Positions 8,793 through 18,423 of a DNA stretch of 64,000 nucleotides are shown here, one piece after another. The stretch's first letter is position 1; each line of letters starts with the position of its first letter. The DNA is from Chloroflexota bacterium. Lineage in GTDB: Bacteria > Chloroflexota > Anaerolineae > UBA4142 > SHND01. The stretch lies in NCBI GenBank assembly GCA_004295045.1, contig SHND01000030.1, positions 46,223-110,222 on the forward strand, given 5' to 3'. The notes beneath the pieces are model-generated. The model did not search any database. It saw only the letters and a list, made by a program, of their open reading frames with translations, and had not been told where the DNA came from. The translations under genes were made by a program, and so were the position numbers.

Positions 8793-9818
8793 ATGTCGAA
8801 CGCACCTGATCGCAACATTGGCTTGGAACTCGTACGCGTAACCGAAGCAGCTGCCCTTGCGGCTGCCCCTTGGATGGGGCGCAACAGAAAAATGGAAGCG
8901 GACAAGGCGGCAGTTGACGCAATGCGGTTGATGCTCAACACCATCGAGATGGACGGCATCATCGTCATTGGCGAGGGCGAAAAAGACAAAGCGCCGATGT
9001 TATTCAACGGCGAACGCCTCGGCAAATACAACGCGGGCTGGGATGTGCCGAAATGCGACCTCGCGGTGGACCCGATTGATGGGACGCGTCCGCTTGCGCT
9101 GGGGCTCCCAAATTCAATCGCGGTCGTCGCGTTGGCTGAACGCGGCTCGATGTTTTTCCCCGGTCCAATCGTCTACATGGACAAGCTCGCGGTCGGTCCT
9201 GAAGCAGCCGATGTGATTGATCTCGATGCGCCTGTAGCAGATAACCTGAGCGCCATTGCCAAGGCAAAGGGCAAAGCCGTGACCGAACTTGTCGTCGTGG
9301 TGTTAGACCGTCCGCGCCACGAACAACTTATCGCAGAGATTCGGGCGACGGGCGCGCGTTTGAAATTGATAACCGATGGTGATGTGGCGCCCAGTATCGC
9401 GGCGTGCTTGCCCGATACCAACATTGATGTTTTGATGGGCGCGGGCGGCGCGCCGGAAGCGGTGATTTCGGCGAGCGCGCTGAAATGTCTACACGGCGAA
9501 ATTCAAGCGCGTTTGTATCCGCGTGACGAAAAAGAGAAAAAGCTTGCCGAAGAAATGGGCTATGATACCAAGCGCGTCTTGACTTGCGACGACTTGGTCA
9601 AAAGCGACAATGTATTCTTTGCCGCTACGGGCATCACCGACGGCGAATTGATGCGCGGCGTGCATTATGCGGCGACGCGCGCGACCACTGAATCCCTGGC
9701 AATGCGTTCCTCGTCGGGAACGATGCGGCGCATCATTGCAACGCACCGCCCCGAAAAATTACAGCAGATTTTGAGCGATCAAAAGGAGCGGCTGGCGGAA
9801 CGGGAAAAAGACGCCTAG
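8793..9818 (+). CDS. glpX: Class II fructose-1,6-bisphosphatase
   Basis: GlpX-type, metal-dependent FBPase that hydrolyses fructose 1,6-bisphosphate to fructose 6-phosphate in gluconeogenesis. Visible: IGEGEKDKAPML, the metal-binding LAVDPIDGTRPLALG, GAGGAPEAVISASALKCLHGE and the C-terminal ATGITDGELMRGV. The frame runs back to 8721, but GGAG lies 6 nt before the ATG at 8793, and the N-terminus MSNAPDRNIGLELVRVTEAA matches the family, so 341 aa is chosen. The 72-bp gap after murJ contains a period-7 tract built on GATTTTT, like the operon spacers described below. Confidence 0.93.
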   Translation: MSNAPDRNIGLELVRVTEAAALAAAPWMGRNRKMEADKAAVDAMRLMLNTIEMDGIIVIGEGEKDKAPMLFNGERLGKYNAGWDVPKCDLAVDPIDGTRPLALGLPNSIAVVALAERGSMFFPGPIVYMDKLAVGPEAADVIDLDAPVADNLSAIAKAKGKAVTELVVVVLDRPRHEQLIAEIRATGARLKLITDGDVAPSIAACLPDTNIDVLMGAGGAPEAVISASALKCLHGEIQARLYPRDEKEKKLAEEMGYDTKRVLTCDDLVKSDNVFFAATGITDGELMRGVHYAATRATTESLAMRSSSGTMRRIIATHRPEKLQQILSDQKERLAEREKDA

Positions 9819-9864
9819 CACGTCTGACGTAGGCGCTGCCGGAGCAATCCCCGGCAAATTCAAA

Positions 9865-9893
9865 TTGACGCACACGTGAAAACTTGCTATAAT
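9865..9893 (+). promoter_or_regulatory. Sigma-70 promoter of rho
   Basis: TTGACG at 9865-9870, exactly 17 bp, then TATAAT at 9888-9893: a near-consensus vegetative promoter. Expected transcript start is near 9900, which gives a leader of about 305 nt before rho. Confidence 0.75.
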
Positions 9894-9899
9894 TCGGCT

Positions 9900-10204
9900 T
9901 GTTGGAGTTCGTCGCCCACTCGACGAACAAGAGCAACAAGCTGTTTAACCTCTCGCTGCAACGCAATTCCGTTGTAATTATCCTAGCCCCACAAAATTCC
10001 CAAATTCATTTTGCTATTACGTTTGTGTAACACTCGCGTCAAATTGACGTCATTTTAATTTAAGGTGGTCATCCATTCCACGCGCGCTTGGATTCGAGTT
10101 CGAGCGGCGACTGCGAATGTCGCCGCGCTGTTATCCACGCTGCCTTATCCTCCACAGTAATGCACGGCGCGCCTCCGGCATCCTCAAAAGGACAAAACCA
10201 ATCT
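9900..10204 (+). promoter_or_regulatory. Long untranslated leader of rho
   Basis: This stretch between the rho promoter and the rho ATG has no supported gene. A frame open from 10088 joins rho, but its first 39 codons lack family similarity. A long leader is consistent with autogenous attenuation, known for rho in Escherichia coli. No specific fold could be named by eye. Confidence 0.4.
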
Positions 10205-11494
10205 ATGCCTCGCACTCCTGATATTATTGCAAACGACCATGTCAATTACTCTGTTCTCGACGAAAAAGCGTTGAGCGAGCTGCGCGATCTTGCCAAAGAG
10301 CAAAGCATCAGCGGCTACTCTAAACTCAAAAAGAGTGATTTGATTTTTCGCCTGCTGCGCGCCAAAGCCGAGCGCGAAGGTTTGATTTTTGGCGGCGGCG
10401 TTTTGGAAATTGTGCAGGATGGCATTGGTTTTTTGCGTTCGGACCATTTGCTGCCCGGCGACGAAGATGTGTACGTCTCGCAATCACAGATACGGCGCTT
10501 TGGGCTTCGCACCGGCGACATGGTCATCGGACAGGTGCGTCCACCCAAAGACACCGAAAAGTATTACGGGCTGCTGCGCGTGGAAGCAGTGAACGGCATT
10601 GATCCGGAAGCTGCGAAACAGCGCCCCGACTTTGAAAAACTCACTCCGATTTTCCCGAACGTTCAATTTAAGCTCGAAACAAAGCCGAATATCCTGGCAA
10701 CGCGCGTACTCGATTTGCTTGCGCCGATTGGTAAGGGGCAGCGCGGTCTCATTGTCTCGCCGCCGAAAGCGGGCAAGACGACTCTGCTCAAACAAATTGC
10801 GAACGCGATTTCCGAAAATTATCCCGACGCCCATTTGATGGTCGTACTGATTGGCGAGCGCCCTGAAGAAGTGACCGACGTGGACCGTTCTGTGGACGCC
10901 GAAGTGTTTGCCTCGACCTTTGACGACGAAATCGAAAATCAAACGCGTGTAGCGGAAATGTCGCTTCAGCGCGCCAAGCGGCTGGTGGAGGGCGGTAAGG
11001 ACGTCGTAATTATGCTGGACTCAATTACCCGATTGGCGCGCGCGTACAATTTGGTTGTACCGCCGAGCGGGCGCACCTTGACGGGTGGGTTCGACCCCGC
11101 CGCTTTATTCCCACCCAAGCGCTTTTTTGGCGCGGCGCGCAATTTGGAAGAGGGCGGAAGTTTGACGATAATTGCTACGTGCCTCGTGGACACCGGCAGC
11201 CGTATGGACGACCTGATTTTTGAAGAGTTCAAGGGCACCGGTAACATGGAAGCGCACATGAATCGCAAACTTGCCGATCGCCGCATTTATCCGGCGATTG
11301 ATTGGGAACGCAGCAGCACGCGGCGCGAAGAACTTTTGATTGCCGAAGATCTCTTGCCGCGTGTTTGGACACTTCGCCGAATGCTTTCGCAGATGGGCGG
11401 AGGTCCCGAAGAAATCGAACTGGTCGTGGAGCGCATGGCGAAAACGCGCAACAACCGCGAGTTTTTGGAAAAATTGAATCGCGACGATTTCTGA
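10205..11494 (+). CDS. rho: Transcription termination factor Rho
   Basis: Hexameric RNA-dependent ATPase that terminates transcription. Domains in order: Rho N-terminal helical domain ([20 protein letters not shown]), the cold-shock-like primary RNA-binding domain ([20 protein letters not shown], then [18 protein letters not shown]), P-loop [12 protein letters not shown] near residue 190, Walker [17 protein letters not shown], the Q-loop [11 protein letters not shown]-loop [12 protein letters not shown] and the SSTRREELL end signature. Length 429 aa from ATG 10205 is typical; AAAAGGA lies 12 nt upstream. The downstream LysM-M23 gene starts 29 nt after the stop and is probably co-transcribed. 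Confidence 0.96.
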   Translation: MPRTPDIIANDHVNYSVLDEKALSELRDLAKEQSISGYSKLKKSDLIFRLLRAKAEREGLIFGGGVLEIVQDGIGFLRSDHLLPGDEDVYVSQSQIRRFGLRTGDMVIGQVRPPKDTEKYYGLLRVEAVNGIDPEAAKQRPDFEKLTPIFPNVQFKLETKPNILATRVLDLLAPIGKGQRGLIVSPPKAGKTTLLKQIANAISENYPDAHLMVVLIGERPEEVTDVDRSVDAEVFASTFDDEIENQTRVAEMSLQRAKRLVEGGKDVVIMLDSITRLARAYNLVVPPSGRTLTGGFDPAALFPPKRFFGAARNLEEGGSLTIIATCLVDTGSRMDDLIFEEFKGTGNMEAHMNRKLADRRIYPAIDWERSSTRREELLIAEDLLPRVWTLRRMLSQMGGGPEEIELVVERMAKTRNNREFLEKLNRDDF

Positions 11495-11523
11495 AATCGA
11501 TCATTTCGAAATAAATCACTTTT

Positions 11524-12630
11524 ATGCAAAACCCCAGCGTAGCTCTCACCCGACGCGTGAACGCACTTGCCACGCGCGTGGTGGAGCGCATCGAGACCCT
11601 GCGGTACGAAAATACCAACAATGTCTCGCTCTTTACTCGCCTTACGGCGCATCTTGGCATCATTGCTCTGGTGTTGATTGGGCTGTTGTTGAGCGGCATC
11701 CAAATTCAAGCGGCGCAGGCGCCGCGCAGTTATGACGCGCCGACGCTTCAAGAGGACCTGCCGGAAATCGTCATTGATCCAGCCAACCCGCAAACTGATC
11801 TCAAACCTTCGACAATCCCTTTTACCAATAATCCGAAAAAAGACCGACGCGATGTGGCGACATACACGGTCAAGCCCGGCGATAATGTCAGCGTCATCGC
11901 GGCGCGTTTTGGAGTGACGCCCGATTCGGTGATTTGGGCGAATGAAAAACTGGAAGAAAATCCCGACGCGCTTTCGGTGGGACAGCAGCTCTTTGTTCCG
12001 CCGGTGAGTGGTGTGCTGCATAAAGTCGCAAAAGGCGAAACGCTTCAAACGATTGCCGCGCGCTTTAAAGCCGATGTGTCCGCGATTTTCAATGATCCCT
12101 TTAACCAAACGATTCACGATTTTAAATCGTCACCGCCGCAATTGGTGGTGGGCGAGTTCATCATGGTCCCCGGCGGCAGCAAACCGATTGTGATCCGTCA
12201 AGTGCAATACAGCGCCACCACCCCATCAAACGCGATCAAAGGAACGTCCAATTTTCAATGGCCCACCGCTGCTTGCATCAGTCAATTTTACTGGGGGCGT
12301 CATCCCGGAATTGACCTTGCCAATTCGCAAGGCACCGCAGTTGTGGCTGCGGATGCAGGATATGTCGAAGTTGTCGGTTGGGACAATTCGGGTTACGGCA
12401 ACATGATCTTGATCAATCACGGCAATGGCGCCATCACGCGCTATGCGCACTTGAGCGCGTTCGCGGTGCAAGCGGGCGCGTCGGTGAAAAAAGGACAGCT
12501 CATTGGACGCATCGGCACTACGGGACGCTCGACGGGACCGCATCTTCATTTTGAATTGATCGTGAATGGCGTGCATCGCAATCCCGTAGGGATTTTGAAA
12601 GGCAATACGCCCGGGCGCTGTTATCGGTAA
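11524..12630 (+). CDS. LysM-domain M23 family metallopeptidase
   Basis: Membrane-anchored cell-wall endopeptidase of 368 aa. A single N-terminal helix (about 42-62, GIIALVLIGLLLSGIQIQAA) is followed by two LysM modules (TYTVKPGDNVSVIAARFGV near 118, and LHKVAKGETLQTIAARFKA near 166) and a C-terminal M23 LytM domain. Zinc and catalytic residues are visible: HPGIDL (H and D), YAHLS and GPHLHFEL (HxH). All canonical residues are present, so activity on peptidoglycan cross-links is likely. A terminator hairpin ends the unit at 12695-12726. Confidence 0.92.
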   Translation: MQNPSVALTRRVNALATRVVERIETLRYENTNNVSLFTRLTAHLGIIALVLIGLLLSGIQIQAAQAPRSYDAPTLQEDLPEIVIDPANPQTDLKPSTIPFTNNPKKDRRDVATYTVKPGDNVSVIAARFGVTPDSVIWANEKLEENPDALSVGQQLFVPPVSGVLHKVAKGETLQTIAARFKADVSAIFNDPFNQTIHDFKSSPPQLVVGEFIMVPGGSKPIVIRQVQYSATTPSNAIKGTSNFQWPTAACISQFYWGRHPGIDLANSQGTAVVAADAGYVEVVGWDNSGYGNMILINHGNGAITRYAHLSAFAVQAGASVKKGQLIGRIGTTGRSTGPHLHFELIVNGVHRNPVGILKGNTPGRCYR

Positions 12631-12694
12631 TTCGCGTGCGTGATTTTTGCGATGGAATTGATCGGCACAACAAGCGTACATTAGGATAAAATAG

Positions 12695-12726
12695 GCGCGG
12701 GGCGAAACAACCTCGCGCTTTCTTTT
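12695..12726 (+). terminator. Intrinsic terminator after the LysM-M23 gene, abutting the S2P gene
   Basis: GCGCGGGG (12695-12702) pairs with CCTCGCGC (12711-12718), with one G-U pair and an 8-nt loop. The tail TTTCTTTTT is followed, one base later, by the ATG at 12728. Confidence 0.75.
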
Positions 12727-12727
12727 T

Positions 12728-13897
12728 ATGTTTCCTATTTTCCGTCCGTGGCACATCGGCAGACTGTTCGGAATTCCGATTCGGATTGACCCGAGTTGGG
12801 TCCTGATCTTCTTGCTACTCGTCTATCAACTGGCGACGTTTATTTTTCCCGTCGCGTTGGGAGTGCGCTTTCGGCGCGGCATCGCGTTTGATGTTATTGC
12901 GCTCGCGGTGATTGCAAGCTTGCTGCTCTTTGCCAGCGTCGTGGCGCACGAGCTCGCGCACGCTTTGATGGCGCGTGTGCGCGGCGTTTCGGTCTTGGGC
13001 ATTACACTTTTTATTTTTGGCGGCGTCGCACAAATTGGCGACGAGCCCGATTCGCCCGCGACCGAATTTCTGATCGCGATTGTGGGTCCGTTGATTTCGT
13101 TTGTGATTGCGATTTTGGCGGCGGGGATTTGGATTTGGCTGCAAGCGCTCGAGGGGCTTGGCACGTTCTATCGTACTCCTCTGCAATCCGCTTGGGTGTA
13201 CATTGCTGTCGTTGCCTTTTACTTGGCACAGGCAAATCTATTGCTGGCGCTCTTTAATCTGCTGCCGGGCTTTCCACTTGACGGCGGGCGCGTCTTGCGC
13301 GCGCTGATTTGGGCAATTCTGAAAGATCAAAAACGCGCAACGTATTTGGCGATGTTGAGTGGACGCGGGATGGCGATATTGATGGTGGCGGTGGGAGCGT
13401 TCATTTTGTTTCGCGGCGAATACGGCGGGGGTTGGTTGTTGTTGATGGCGTGGTTCCTGTGGCGCGCGGCGGGAGAAGCATATCACTCACTGCTCGCGCG
13501 CGAATTGTTGAAACAAGTCACCGTCGGCGAACTGATGCGCGCGCCGCTTCAGCGCGTAAGCGAAGCCCTGAGTTTGCGCGAACTGGCGGAATCGTTTGCC
13601 TCTTGGCTGCGTCCGCCTGCCTTGGCGATTGATTTGAATGGAAATGCCGTCGGGATTGTCGGCATGGAACAGGTAAAGCAAGTCGAACGCGCGAAATGGG
13701 AATCAACGCGTGTACGGCAGGCGATGTTGCCGCTCGGTGTTGATGTAGGGGTCACATCCAATGACACGGCGCTGCACGCGTTAAAACTTTTGACAGAGCG
13801 CGAACGTGAGGAAGTTGCCGTAATTCAGAATGGGCAGGTGGTTGGCATTATCGGACGCGAAGAATTGGCGCGCTATCTACAAGCTCAAGGCGAGTAA
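12728..13897 (+). CDS. Site-2 protease family membrane metalloprotease with C-terminal CBS pair
   Basis: S2P/Rip3-type intramembrane zinc protease of 389 aa. The HExxH is H74-E75-L-A-H78 in VVAHELAHAL and the third ligand is D185 in FPLDGGRVLRA. About six transmembrane segments span residues 20-245, and a soluble CBS-domain pair occupies about 258-389 (VTVGELMRAPLQRVSEAL, VAVIQNGQVVGIIG). CBS pairs often sense adenine nucleotides, so nucleotide-regulated proteolysis of a membrane substrate is plausible but inferred. The start codon directly follows a terminator T tract and has no Shine-Dalgarno, as in murJ. The ATP synthase operon begins downstream. Confidence 0.9.
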   Translation: MFPIFRPWHIGRLFGIPIRIDPSWVLIFLLLVYQLATFIFPVALGVRFRRGIAFDVIALAVIASLLLFASVVAHELAHALMARVRGVSVLGITLFIFGGVAQIGDEPDSPATEFLIAIVGPLISFVIAILAAGIWIWLQALEGLGTFYRTPLQSAWVYIAVVAFYLAQANLLLALFNLLPGFPLDGGRVLRALIWAILKDQKRATYLAMLSGRGMAILMVAVGAFILFRGEYGGGWLLLMAWFLWRAAGEAYHSLLARELLKQVTVGELMRAPLQRVSEALSLRELAESFASWLRPPALAIDLNGNAVGIVGMEQVKQVERAKWESTRVRQAMLPLGVDVGVTSNDTALHALKLLTEREREEVAVIQNGQVVGIIGREELARYLQAQGE

Positions 13898-13947
13898 ATT
13901 TGTGTTATTCGCGGAAATATGTTATTTGCAATGCACACGCGCGTCCA

Positions 13948-13976
13948 TTTTGCATTTCAACTAATTCGCGTATAAT
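13948..13976 (+). promoter_or_regulatory. Probable promoter of the ATP synthase operon
   Basis: A perfect TATAAT at 13971-13976 lies 17 bp after a weak -35-like TTTTGC (13948-13953). The expected transcript start is near 13983, about 120 nt before the first supported start codon of the operon. Confidence 0.5.
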
Positions 13977-14103
13977 TGTGCCGAATTGCACAAACGATAT
14001 GCGGCTGCGCGATGCGTCAACCGTGCGCCAAAGCCCAGTGCGTCCTTTTTTATGTCTCGGAATGCGCGCTTGGTGCGAAACTGCGAATACAGGAGTCACC
14101 GGC

Positions 14104-14367
14104 TTGATCCGCCTCGAACTGATTGATTGGCGTTGGGTTATGCGCTTGGCAGTAACGCTGTTGGCGCTCGCGGTCTTGCCAATCCTTCTGGGCATGACGC
14201 TTGACCGACAGCTGCAAACTTCCCCCGTCCTGACATTGTTTATGCTACTACTTGGTTTGAATCTCGGAATCTTTATCATTGCGCGCCAGGTGGCTGCCCT
14301 GTTTCTAGAAATTTCTCCCATCCAACCCGAGTCTGCATCTGAATCTCCCGGAGGAGACCCGTGCTAA
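14104..14367 (+). CDS. AtpI/AtpZ-like F0F1 ATPase accessory membrane protein
   Basis: Small two-helix membrane protein of 87 aa at the head of the atp operon, the position of atpI/atpZ genes, which help assembly of the c-ring or move divalent cations. Helices lie near residues 14-34 (VMRLAVTLLALAVLPILLG) and 43-66 (SPVLTLFMLLLGLNLGIFII). The frame is open from 13900, but the upstream part is not protein-like. AGGAG lies 8 nt before the TTG at 14104, so that start is chosen. Its TAA overlaps the GTG start of atpB by 7 nt. Identification rests on position and topology more than on motif identity. Confidence 0.65.
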   Translation: MIRLELIDWRWVMRLAVTLLALAVLPILLGMTLDRQLQTSPVLTLFMLLLGLNLGIFIIARQVAALFLEISPIQPESASESPGGDPC

Positions 14368-15320
14368 AAAACCCCAAAGTTTGGGTAATCGTTATCGCTG
14401 CAATCGTAATGGGCGCGCTTGTCAAAATTTTTACGCCCCTTTCCATCGAGGCAGTGAGGGCGTCCATCTCCTTTGCGCCCGAACAGCTGTTTGCTCCGCA
14501 CATTGGCGGATATGTCTTTTCGATTTCGAATACGATGTGTACCACGTGGATCGCGATGTTGATCATCGTCATCCTTTTCTTTTTTGGCACACGTAAAATG
14601 CAGTTGATCCCCGGTGGACTGCAAAATGTGTTGGAAATGCTGATCGAGTACCTCGTCGGTTTGGCAGAAAGCGTGGCGGGACACCGCGCAATGAAATTCT
14701 TTGCGATTGCGTCCACGATTTTCATTCTGCTGCTCGTTTCCAACCTGATTGCGCTCATTCCCGGGTTTGGTCCCATCGGCGTCATTCATTTGGCGGAAGG
14801 AGAACATGCCCCGCAAGGAATTACAATCATCGGTGATGCGCCGTCCATCTTTGAAACCAAGCACGAACCCGGTCAAGAGGGTCCAATTCTCGCGCCGTTC
14901 GTTCGTGCGCCTGCAACGGATCTGAATCTGGCGCTCGCCCTCGCGCTAATTTCTGTCGTCATGACGCAGGTTTATGGTTTTCAAGCGCAAGGCGCCCGTT
15001 ATCTGACGCGGTTCTTTAGTTTTGGACGCTTGCTCAAAGGCAACATTGCCTTTGGCTTGATTGATGTTTTTGTCGGGATCGTCGAACTGATCAGCGAGAT
15101 CATGAAGATCGTTGCGTTCACCTTTCGTCTTTTCGGCAACATCTTTGCAGGCGAAATCGTCTTGCTGATCATGGCTTATCTGTTCTTGGTCTTGCCTTTT
15201 CCGTTCTATGGTCTGGAACTGTTCGTCGCAGTGATTCAGGCGTTTGTCTTTGCGGTTTTGACACTCGCCTTTATGACAATCGCCTCCGCGGAGCACGAAG
15301 CCGGGGCAGAACATCACTAA
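14361..15320 (+). CDS. atpB: ATP synthase F0 subunit a
   Basis: Stator subunit that forms the two proton half-channels beside the c-ring. The 319-aa protein has five to six transmembrane segments. The essential arginine lies in FTFRLFGNIFAGE, and the C-terminal helix has LFVAVIQAFVFAVLTLAFM. Upstream LLLVSNLIALIPGFGP is also typical. GTG start at 14361 with GGAGGAG 4 nt upstream, inside the end of the atpI-like gene. The loop at about residues 145-190 (EGEHAPQGITIIGDA...) is longer than in Escherichia coli and probably external. Confidence 0.95.
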   Translation: MLKNPKVWVIVIAAIVMGALVKIFTPLSIEAVRASISFAPEQLFAPHIGGYVFSISNTMCTTWIAMLIIVILFFFGTRKMQLIPGGLQNVLEMLIEYLVGLAESVAGHRAMKFFAIASTIFILLLVSNLIALIPGFGPIGVIHLAEGEHAPQGITIIGDAPSIFETKHEPGQEGPILAPFVRAPATDLNLALALALISVVMTQVYGFQAQGARYLTRFFSFGRLLKGNIAFGLIDVFVGIVELISEIMKIVAFTFRLFGNIFAGEIVLLIMAYLFLVLPFPFYGLELFVAVIQAFVFAVLTLAFMTIASAEHEAGAEHH

Positions 15321-15637
<317 letters not shown>

Positions 15638-15659
15638 GGTAGATGCTGAGGCAACGCCA

Positions 15660-16196
15660 ATGGATAAACTAGGAATCAATATCCCGTGGCTGCTCGCGCA
15701 GCTCATCAACGTCATCTTGATTTTGGTGCTCTTGCGCGTGCTCGCCTATAAACCAGTCCTCGCCATGCTCGACAAGCGCAAGAAAAAGATTGCCGAATCA
15801 CTCGAGTATGCGGACAAGGTGAAAGCGGACGCCGCGGCGCAGCAAAAAGAATTTGAGCGCAAGTACGAAGAACAGCAGCGCGAGTTCAACGTGCGGCTGC
15901 AGAGTTCGCAGCAAGTCGCGGAACAGGAGCGTCAGCGTATTGTGGCGGATGCTCACGAAGAAGCGCTCAAAATTAAAGAATCCGCGCGCGGCGAACTCGA
16001 CTATGAACGCAATCAGATGGTTGCTGAATTGCGTCAGCAAGTCATCGAGCTCTCTATGCTTGGCGCGCAGCGCGTGATTGGCGCGAATCTCGATCAACAA
16101 AAATCGCGCCAGCTCGTCGAAAACTTTTTGAACGAAGTGGAATTCGGCGGCAACGGTCAAAAACCTGCGCTGACAAAGGAAGGCGCAGGGGCATAA
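15660..16196 (+). CDS. atpF: ATP synthase F0 subunit b
   Basis: Peripheral stalk subunit of 178 aa: one N-terminal transmembrane helix (INIPWLLAQLINVILILVLL, residues 5-24) and a long charged coiled coil (KRKKKIAESLEYADKVKADA onward) that reaches the F1 head through delta. GAGG lies about 8 nt before the ATG. The stop is one base before the atpH start. Confidence 0.94.
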   Translation: MDKLGINIPWLLAQLINVILILVLLRVLAYKPVLAMLDKRKKKIAESLEYADKVKADAAAQQKEFERKYEEQQREFNVRLQSSQQVAEQERQRIVADAHEEALKIKESARGELDYERNQMVAELRQQVIELSMLGAQRVIGANLDQQKSRQLVENFLNEVEFGGNGQKPALTKEGAGA

Positions 16197-16197
16197 A

Positions 16198-16713
16198 ATG
16201 TCCGACGTAACGAATTACGCACGCGCAATTTTTGAAAAAGCCGTCGAAAAGTATGGGCGCGATTTGCACGCCCTCAATAGCGCGGTGGACAAGAGCAACC
16301 TGCTCACGCGGCTCGACAATCCGAGTGAATCCTTTGAGGGCAAGAAAGCATTGCTCAATGGAATGCTCCCGCCGAACGCGGATAATGAGGTGCGCAATCT
16401 CGCCTACCTGCTCGCCAGCAAAAATCAAGTCCACTTGATTGGTGAAATTGTATCTGCGTTTGATCGTCTCGTTACGGCAGGCGCACCATCCCACACGGCG
16501 CGCGTAACAACTACCATCGAGCTCAACAGTGAGGAGCGCGGCAAGCTTGAATCAAAATTGCGCGCGCAGTACGGCAAAGAGTTATTGTTTGATTATCGCC
16601 TCGACCCGGAAATTCTCGGCGGGGTTGTTGTGCGAATCGGTGACGTGGTCATTGATGGCAGCGTCGCAGGCAAACTCGCCGTAATGAAACAAAAAATGGA
16701 AACCGCGCGTTGA
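16198..16713 (+). CDS. atpH: ATP synthase F1 subunit delta
   Basis: Peripheral stalk cap of 171 aa. The N-terminal helical domain begins SDVTNYARAIFEKAVEKYG, and the C-terminal part has the family signature FDYRLDPEILGGVVVRIGD, followed by VIDGSVAGKLAVMK. Start one base after atpF. The C-terminal signature leaves little doubt despite the low conservation of this family. Confidence 0.93.
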   Translation: MSDVTNYARAIFEKAVEKYGRDLHALNSAVDKSNLLTRLDNPSESFEGKKALLNGMLPPNADNEVRNLAYLLASKNQVHLIGEIVSAFDRLVTAGAPSHTARVTTTIELNSEERGKLESKLRAQYGKELLFDYRLDPEILGGVVVRIGDVVIDGSVAGKLAVMKQKMETAR

Positions 16714-16792
16714 ATGCAAAACGCACAATGCCGAATGCACAACGTATTTCGACTTTTGTGCATTGTGCAATATGCATTGAGCATTGACATTT
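16714..16792. repeat. Heptamer inverted-repeat spacer before atpA
   Basis: The 5' half reads as GCACAAT, GCCGAAT, GCACAAC; the 3' half as TGTGCAT, TGTGCAA, TATGCAT, TGAGCAT. Folding 5' arm on 3' arm pairs about 23 of 30 positions. No Shine-Dalgarno is present in front of the atpA ATG. Confidence 0.7.
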
Positions 16793-18328
16793 ATGGCAAT
16801 TAACGTTCTGGACATTACTGAGCAAATCAAACGGCAGTTAGAAACGTTCGAAGCGCCTGTCCAAAAAATGGACGTGGGGCAGGTGATTGAAATCGGCGAC
16901 GGCATCGCGCGTGTTTCGGGGTTGTCCAACGTCATGGCGGGCGAGCTCGTCGAATTTCCCAAGAATGGGACGCTCGCGCTCGCGCTGAATTTGGAGGACA
17001 GCAACGTCGGCGTCGTCATCATGGGCGATTACGAGGATTTGGAGGAAGGCGATCTCGTAAAAAGCACAGGACGCCTTGCTTCGGTGCCGGTGGGCGCTGC
17101 CTTGATTGGACGCGTCGTGAATGCCGTGGGGCAGCCCATTGACGGCAAAGGTCCGATTGATGCAACCTCCTTTCGCCCGGTTGAACGCATTGCGCCTTCG
17201 GTCGTTCAGCGCCAGCCCGTCAAGTCGCCGGTGCAAACCGGTGTCAAAGCGGTTGACGCGATGATTCCAATTGGACGCGGGCAACGCGAATTGGTCATCG
17301 GCGACCGCCAAACGGGCAAGACAGCGTTGTGCCTTGACGCGATTATCAATCAAAAAGGGCAAGATTTGATTTGCATCTATGTCGCAATCGGACAAAAGCA
17401 GTCCACGATTGCGCAAGTCGTTGCCACTTTGGAAAAGTATGGCGCGATGGAATACACCACCGTTGTCAGCGCCTCCGCGTCCGACCCCGCGCCGCTGCAA
17501 TATCTTGCGCCTTATTCAGGAACTTCGATGGGCGAAGAGATCATGGAAAATGGTGTGAACGTTGGCGGCAGAACGATTCGCGACGCGCTCATCATTTATG
17601 ATGACCTCTCGAAACATGCGTGGGCGTACCGCCAAATCTCGCTGCTGCTGCGGCGTCCGCCCGGACGCGAAGCGTACCCCGGCGACATCTTTTATCTTCA
17701 CTCGCGATTGCTCGAACGTTCTGCGCGTTTGAATAACGAACTCGGCGGCGGCTCGCTCACTTCGCTCCCGATCATCGAAACGCAAGCCGGTGACATTTCC
17801 GCATACATTCCCACGAACGTCATTTCCATCACCGACGGACAAATTTATTTGCAAGCCGATTTGTTCTACGCCGGCATTCGCCCGGCGCTCGATGTCGGTA
17901 ACTCTGTCTCGCGCGTCGGTTCGAGCGCGCAGACCAAAGCGATGAAAAAAGTGGCGGGGCGGTTGAAACTCGACCTCGCCCAATATCGTTCGCTCGCCGC
18001 CTTTGCGCAGTTCGGCTCGTCGTTGGACAAGGCGACACGCGACCAACTCGAACGCGGGCAGCGGATGACCGAACTTTTGAAACAACCACAGTACCAACCG
18101 GTCTCGCTCACAAATCAAGTCGAAATTTTGTACGCCGCCACGAACGGCTATCTTGACGATGTACCGGTGGATAAAGTCCGCGCGTTTGAAACCGCGTTCT
18201 TGCGCTACATGGAAGCATCACATCCTGATATCGGACGCAAGATTGCTGAAACCAAAGACCTCGATGGTGAAACGGAAGTTGCCTTTAAAAGCGCCATCGA
18301 AGATTTCAAACGGGCGGCAAGTTATTAA
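16793..18328 (+). CDS. atpA: ATP synthase F1 subunit alpha
   Basis: Non-catalytic nucleotide-binding subunit of the F1 hexamer, 511 aa. The P-loop is [15 protein letters not shown]. Also visible are the N-terminal beta-barrel ([20 protein letters not shown]), [20 protein letters not shown] and the family signature [17 protein letters not shown]. The frame starts at a TTG three codons earlier, but ATG 16793 gives the normal N-terminus [15 protein letters not shown]. There is no visible ribosome site; the preceding 79 bp are a heptamer-word spacer. The next three roles (gamma, beta, epsilon) are displaced 3.4 kb downstream by four lipoprotein genes. Confidence 0.97.
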   Translation: MAINVLDITEQIKRQLETFEAPVQKMDVGQVIEIGDGIARVSGLSNVMAGELVEFPKNGTLALALNLEDSNVGVVIMGDYEDLEEGDLVKSTGRLASVPVGAALIGRVVNAVGQPIDGKGPIDATSFRPVERIAPSVVQRQPVKSPVQTGVKAVDAMIPIGRGQRELVIGDRQTGKTALCLDAIINQKGQDLICIYVAIGQKQSTIAQVVATLEKYGAMEYTTVVSASASDPAPLQYLAPYSGTSMGEEIMENGVNVGGRTIRDALIIYDDLSKHAWAYRQISLLLRRPPGREAYPGDIFYLHSRLLERSARLNNELGGGSLTSLPIIETQAGDISAYIPTNVISITDGQIYLQADLFYAGIRPALDVGNSVSRVGSSAQTKAMKKVAGRLKLDLAQYRSLAAFAQFGSSLDKATRDQLERGQRMTELLKQPQYQPVSLTNQVEILYAATNGYLDDVPVDKVRAFETAFLRYMEASHPDIGRKIAETKDLDGETEVAFKSAIEDFKRAASY

Positions 18329-18423
18329 GGATTTTTGATTTTTGATTTCCGATTTTTGAATTTACCAATCACAAGGACGTGAGATAAATCATCAATCACA
18401 AATCCTAAATCATAAATTCAAAT
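18329..18423. repeat. Heptamer inverted-repeat spacer after atpA
   Basis: The 5' half is built on GATTTTT (GATTTTT GATTTTT GATTTCC GATTTTT). The 3' half carries the complementary AAATC words (AAATCATCAATCACAAATCC and on). It ends at the first lipoprotein gene without a Shine-Dalgarno. Confidence 0.7.

Noticed and set aside
10088..10204. Extended N-terminus of Rho
   Set aside because: The 39 extra residues have no family similarity and lie in the leader; the ATG at 10205 gives the normal length.
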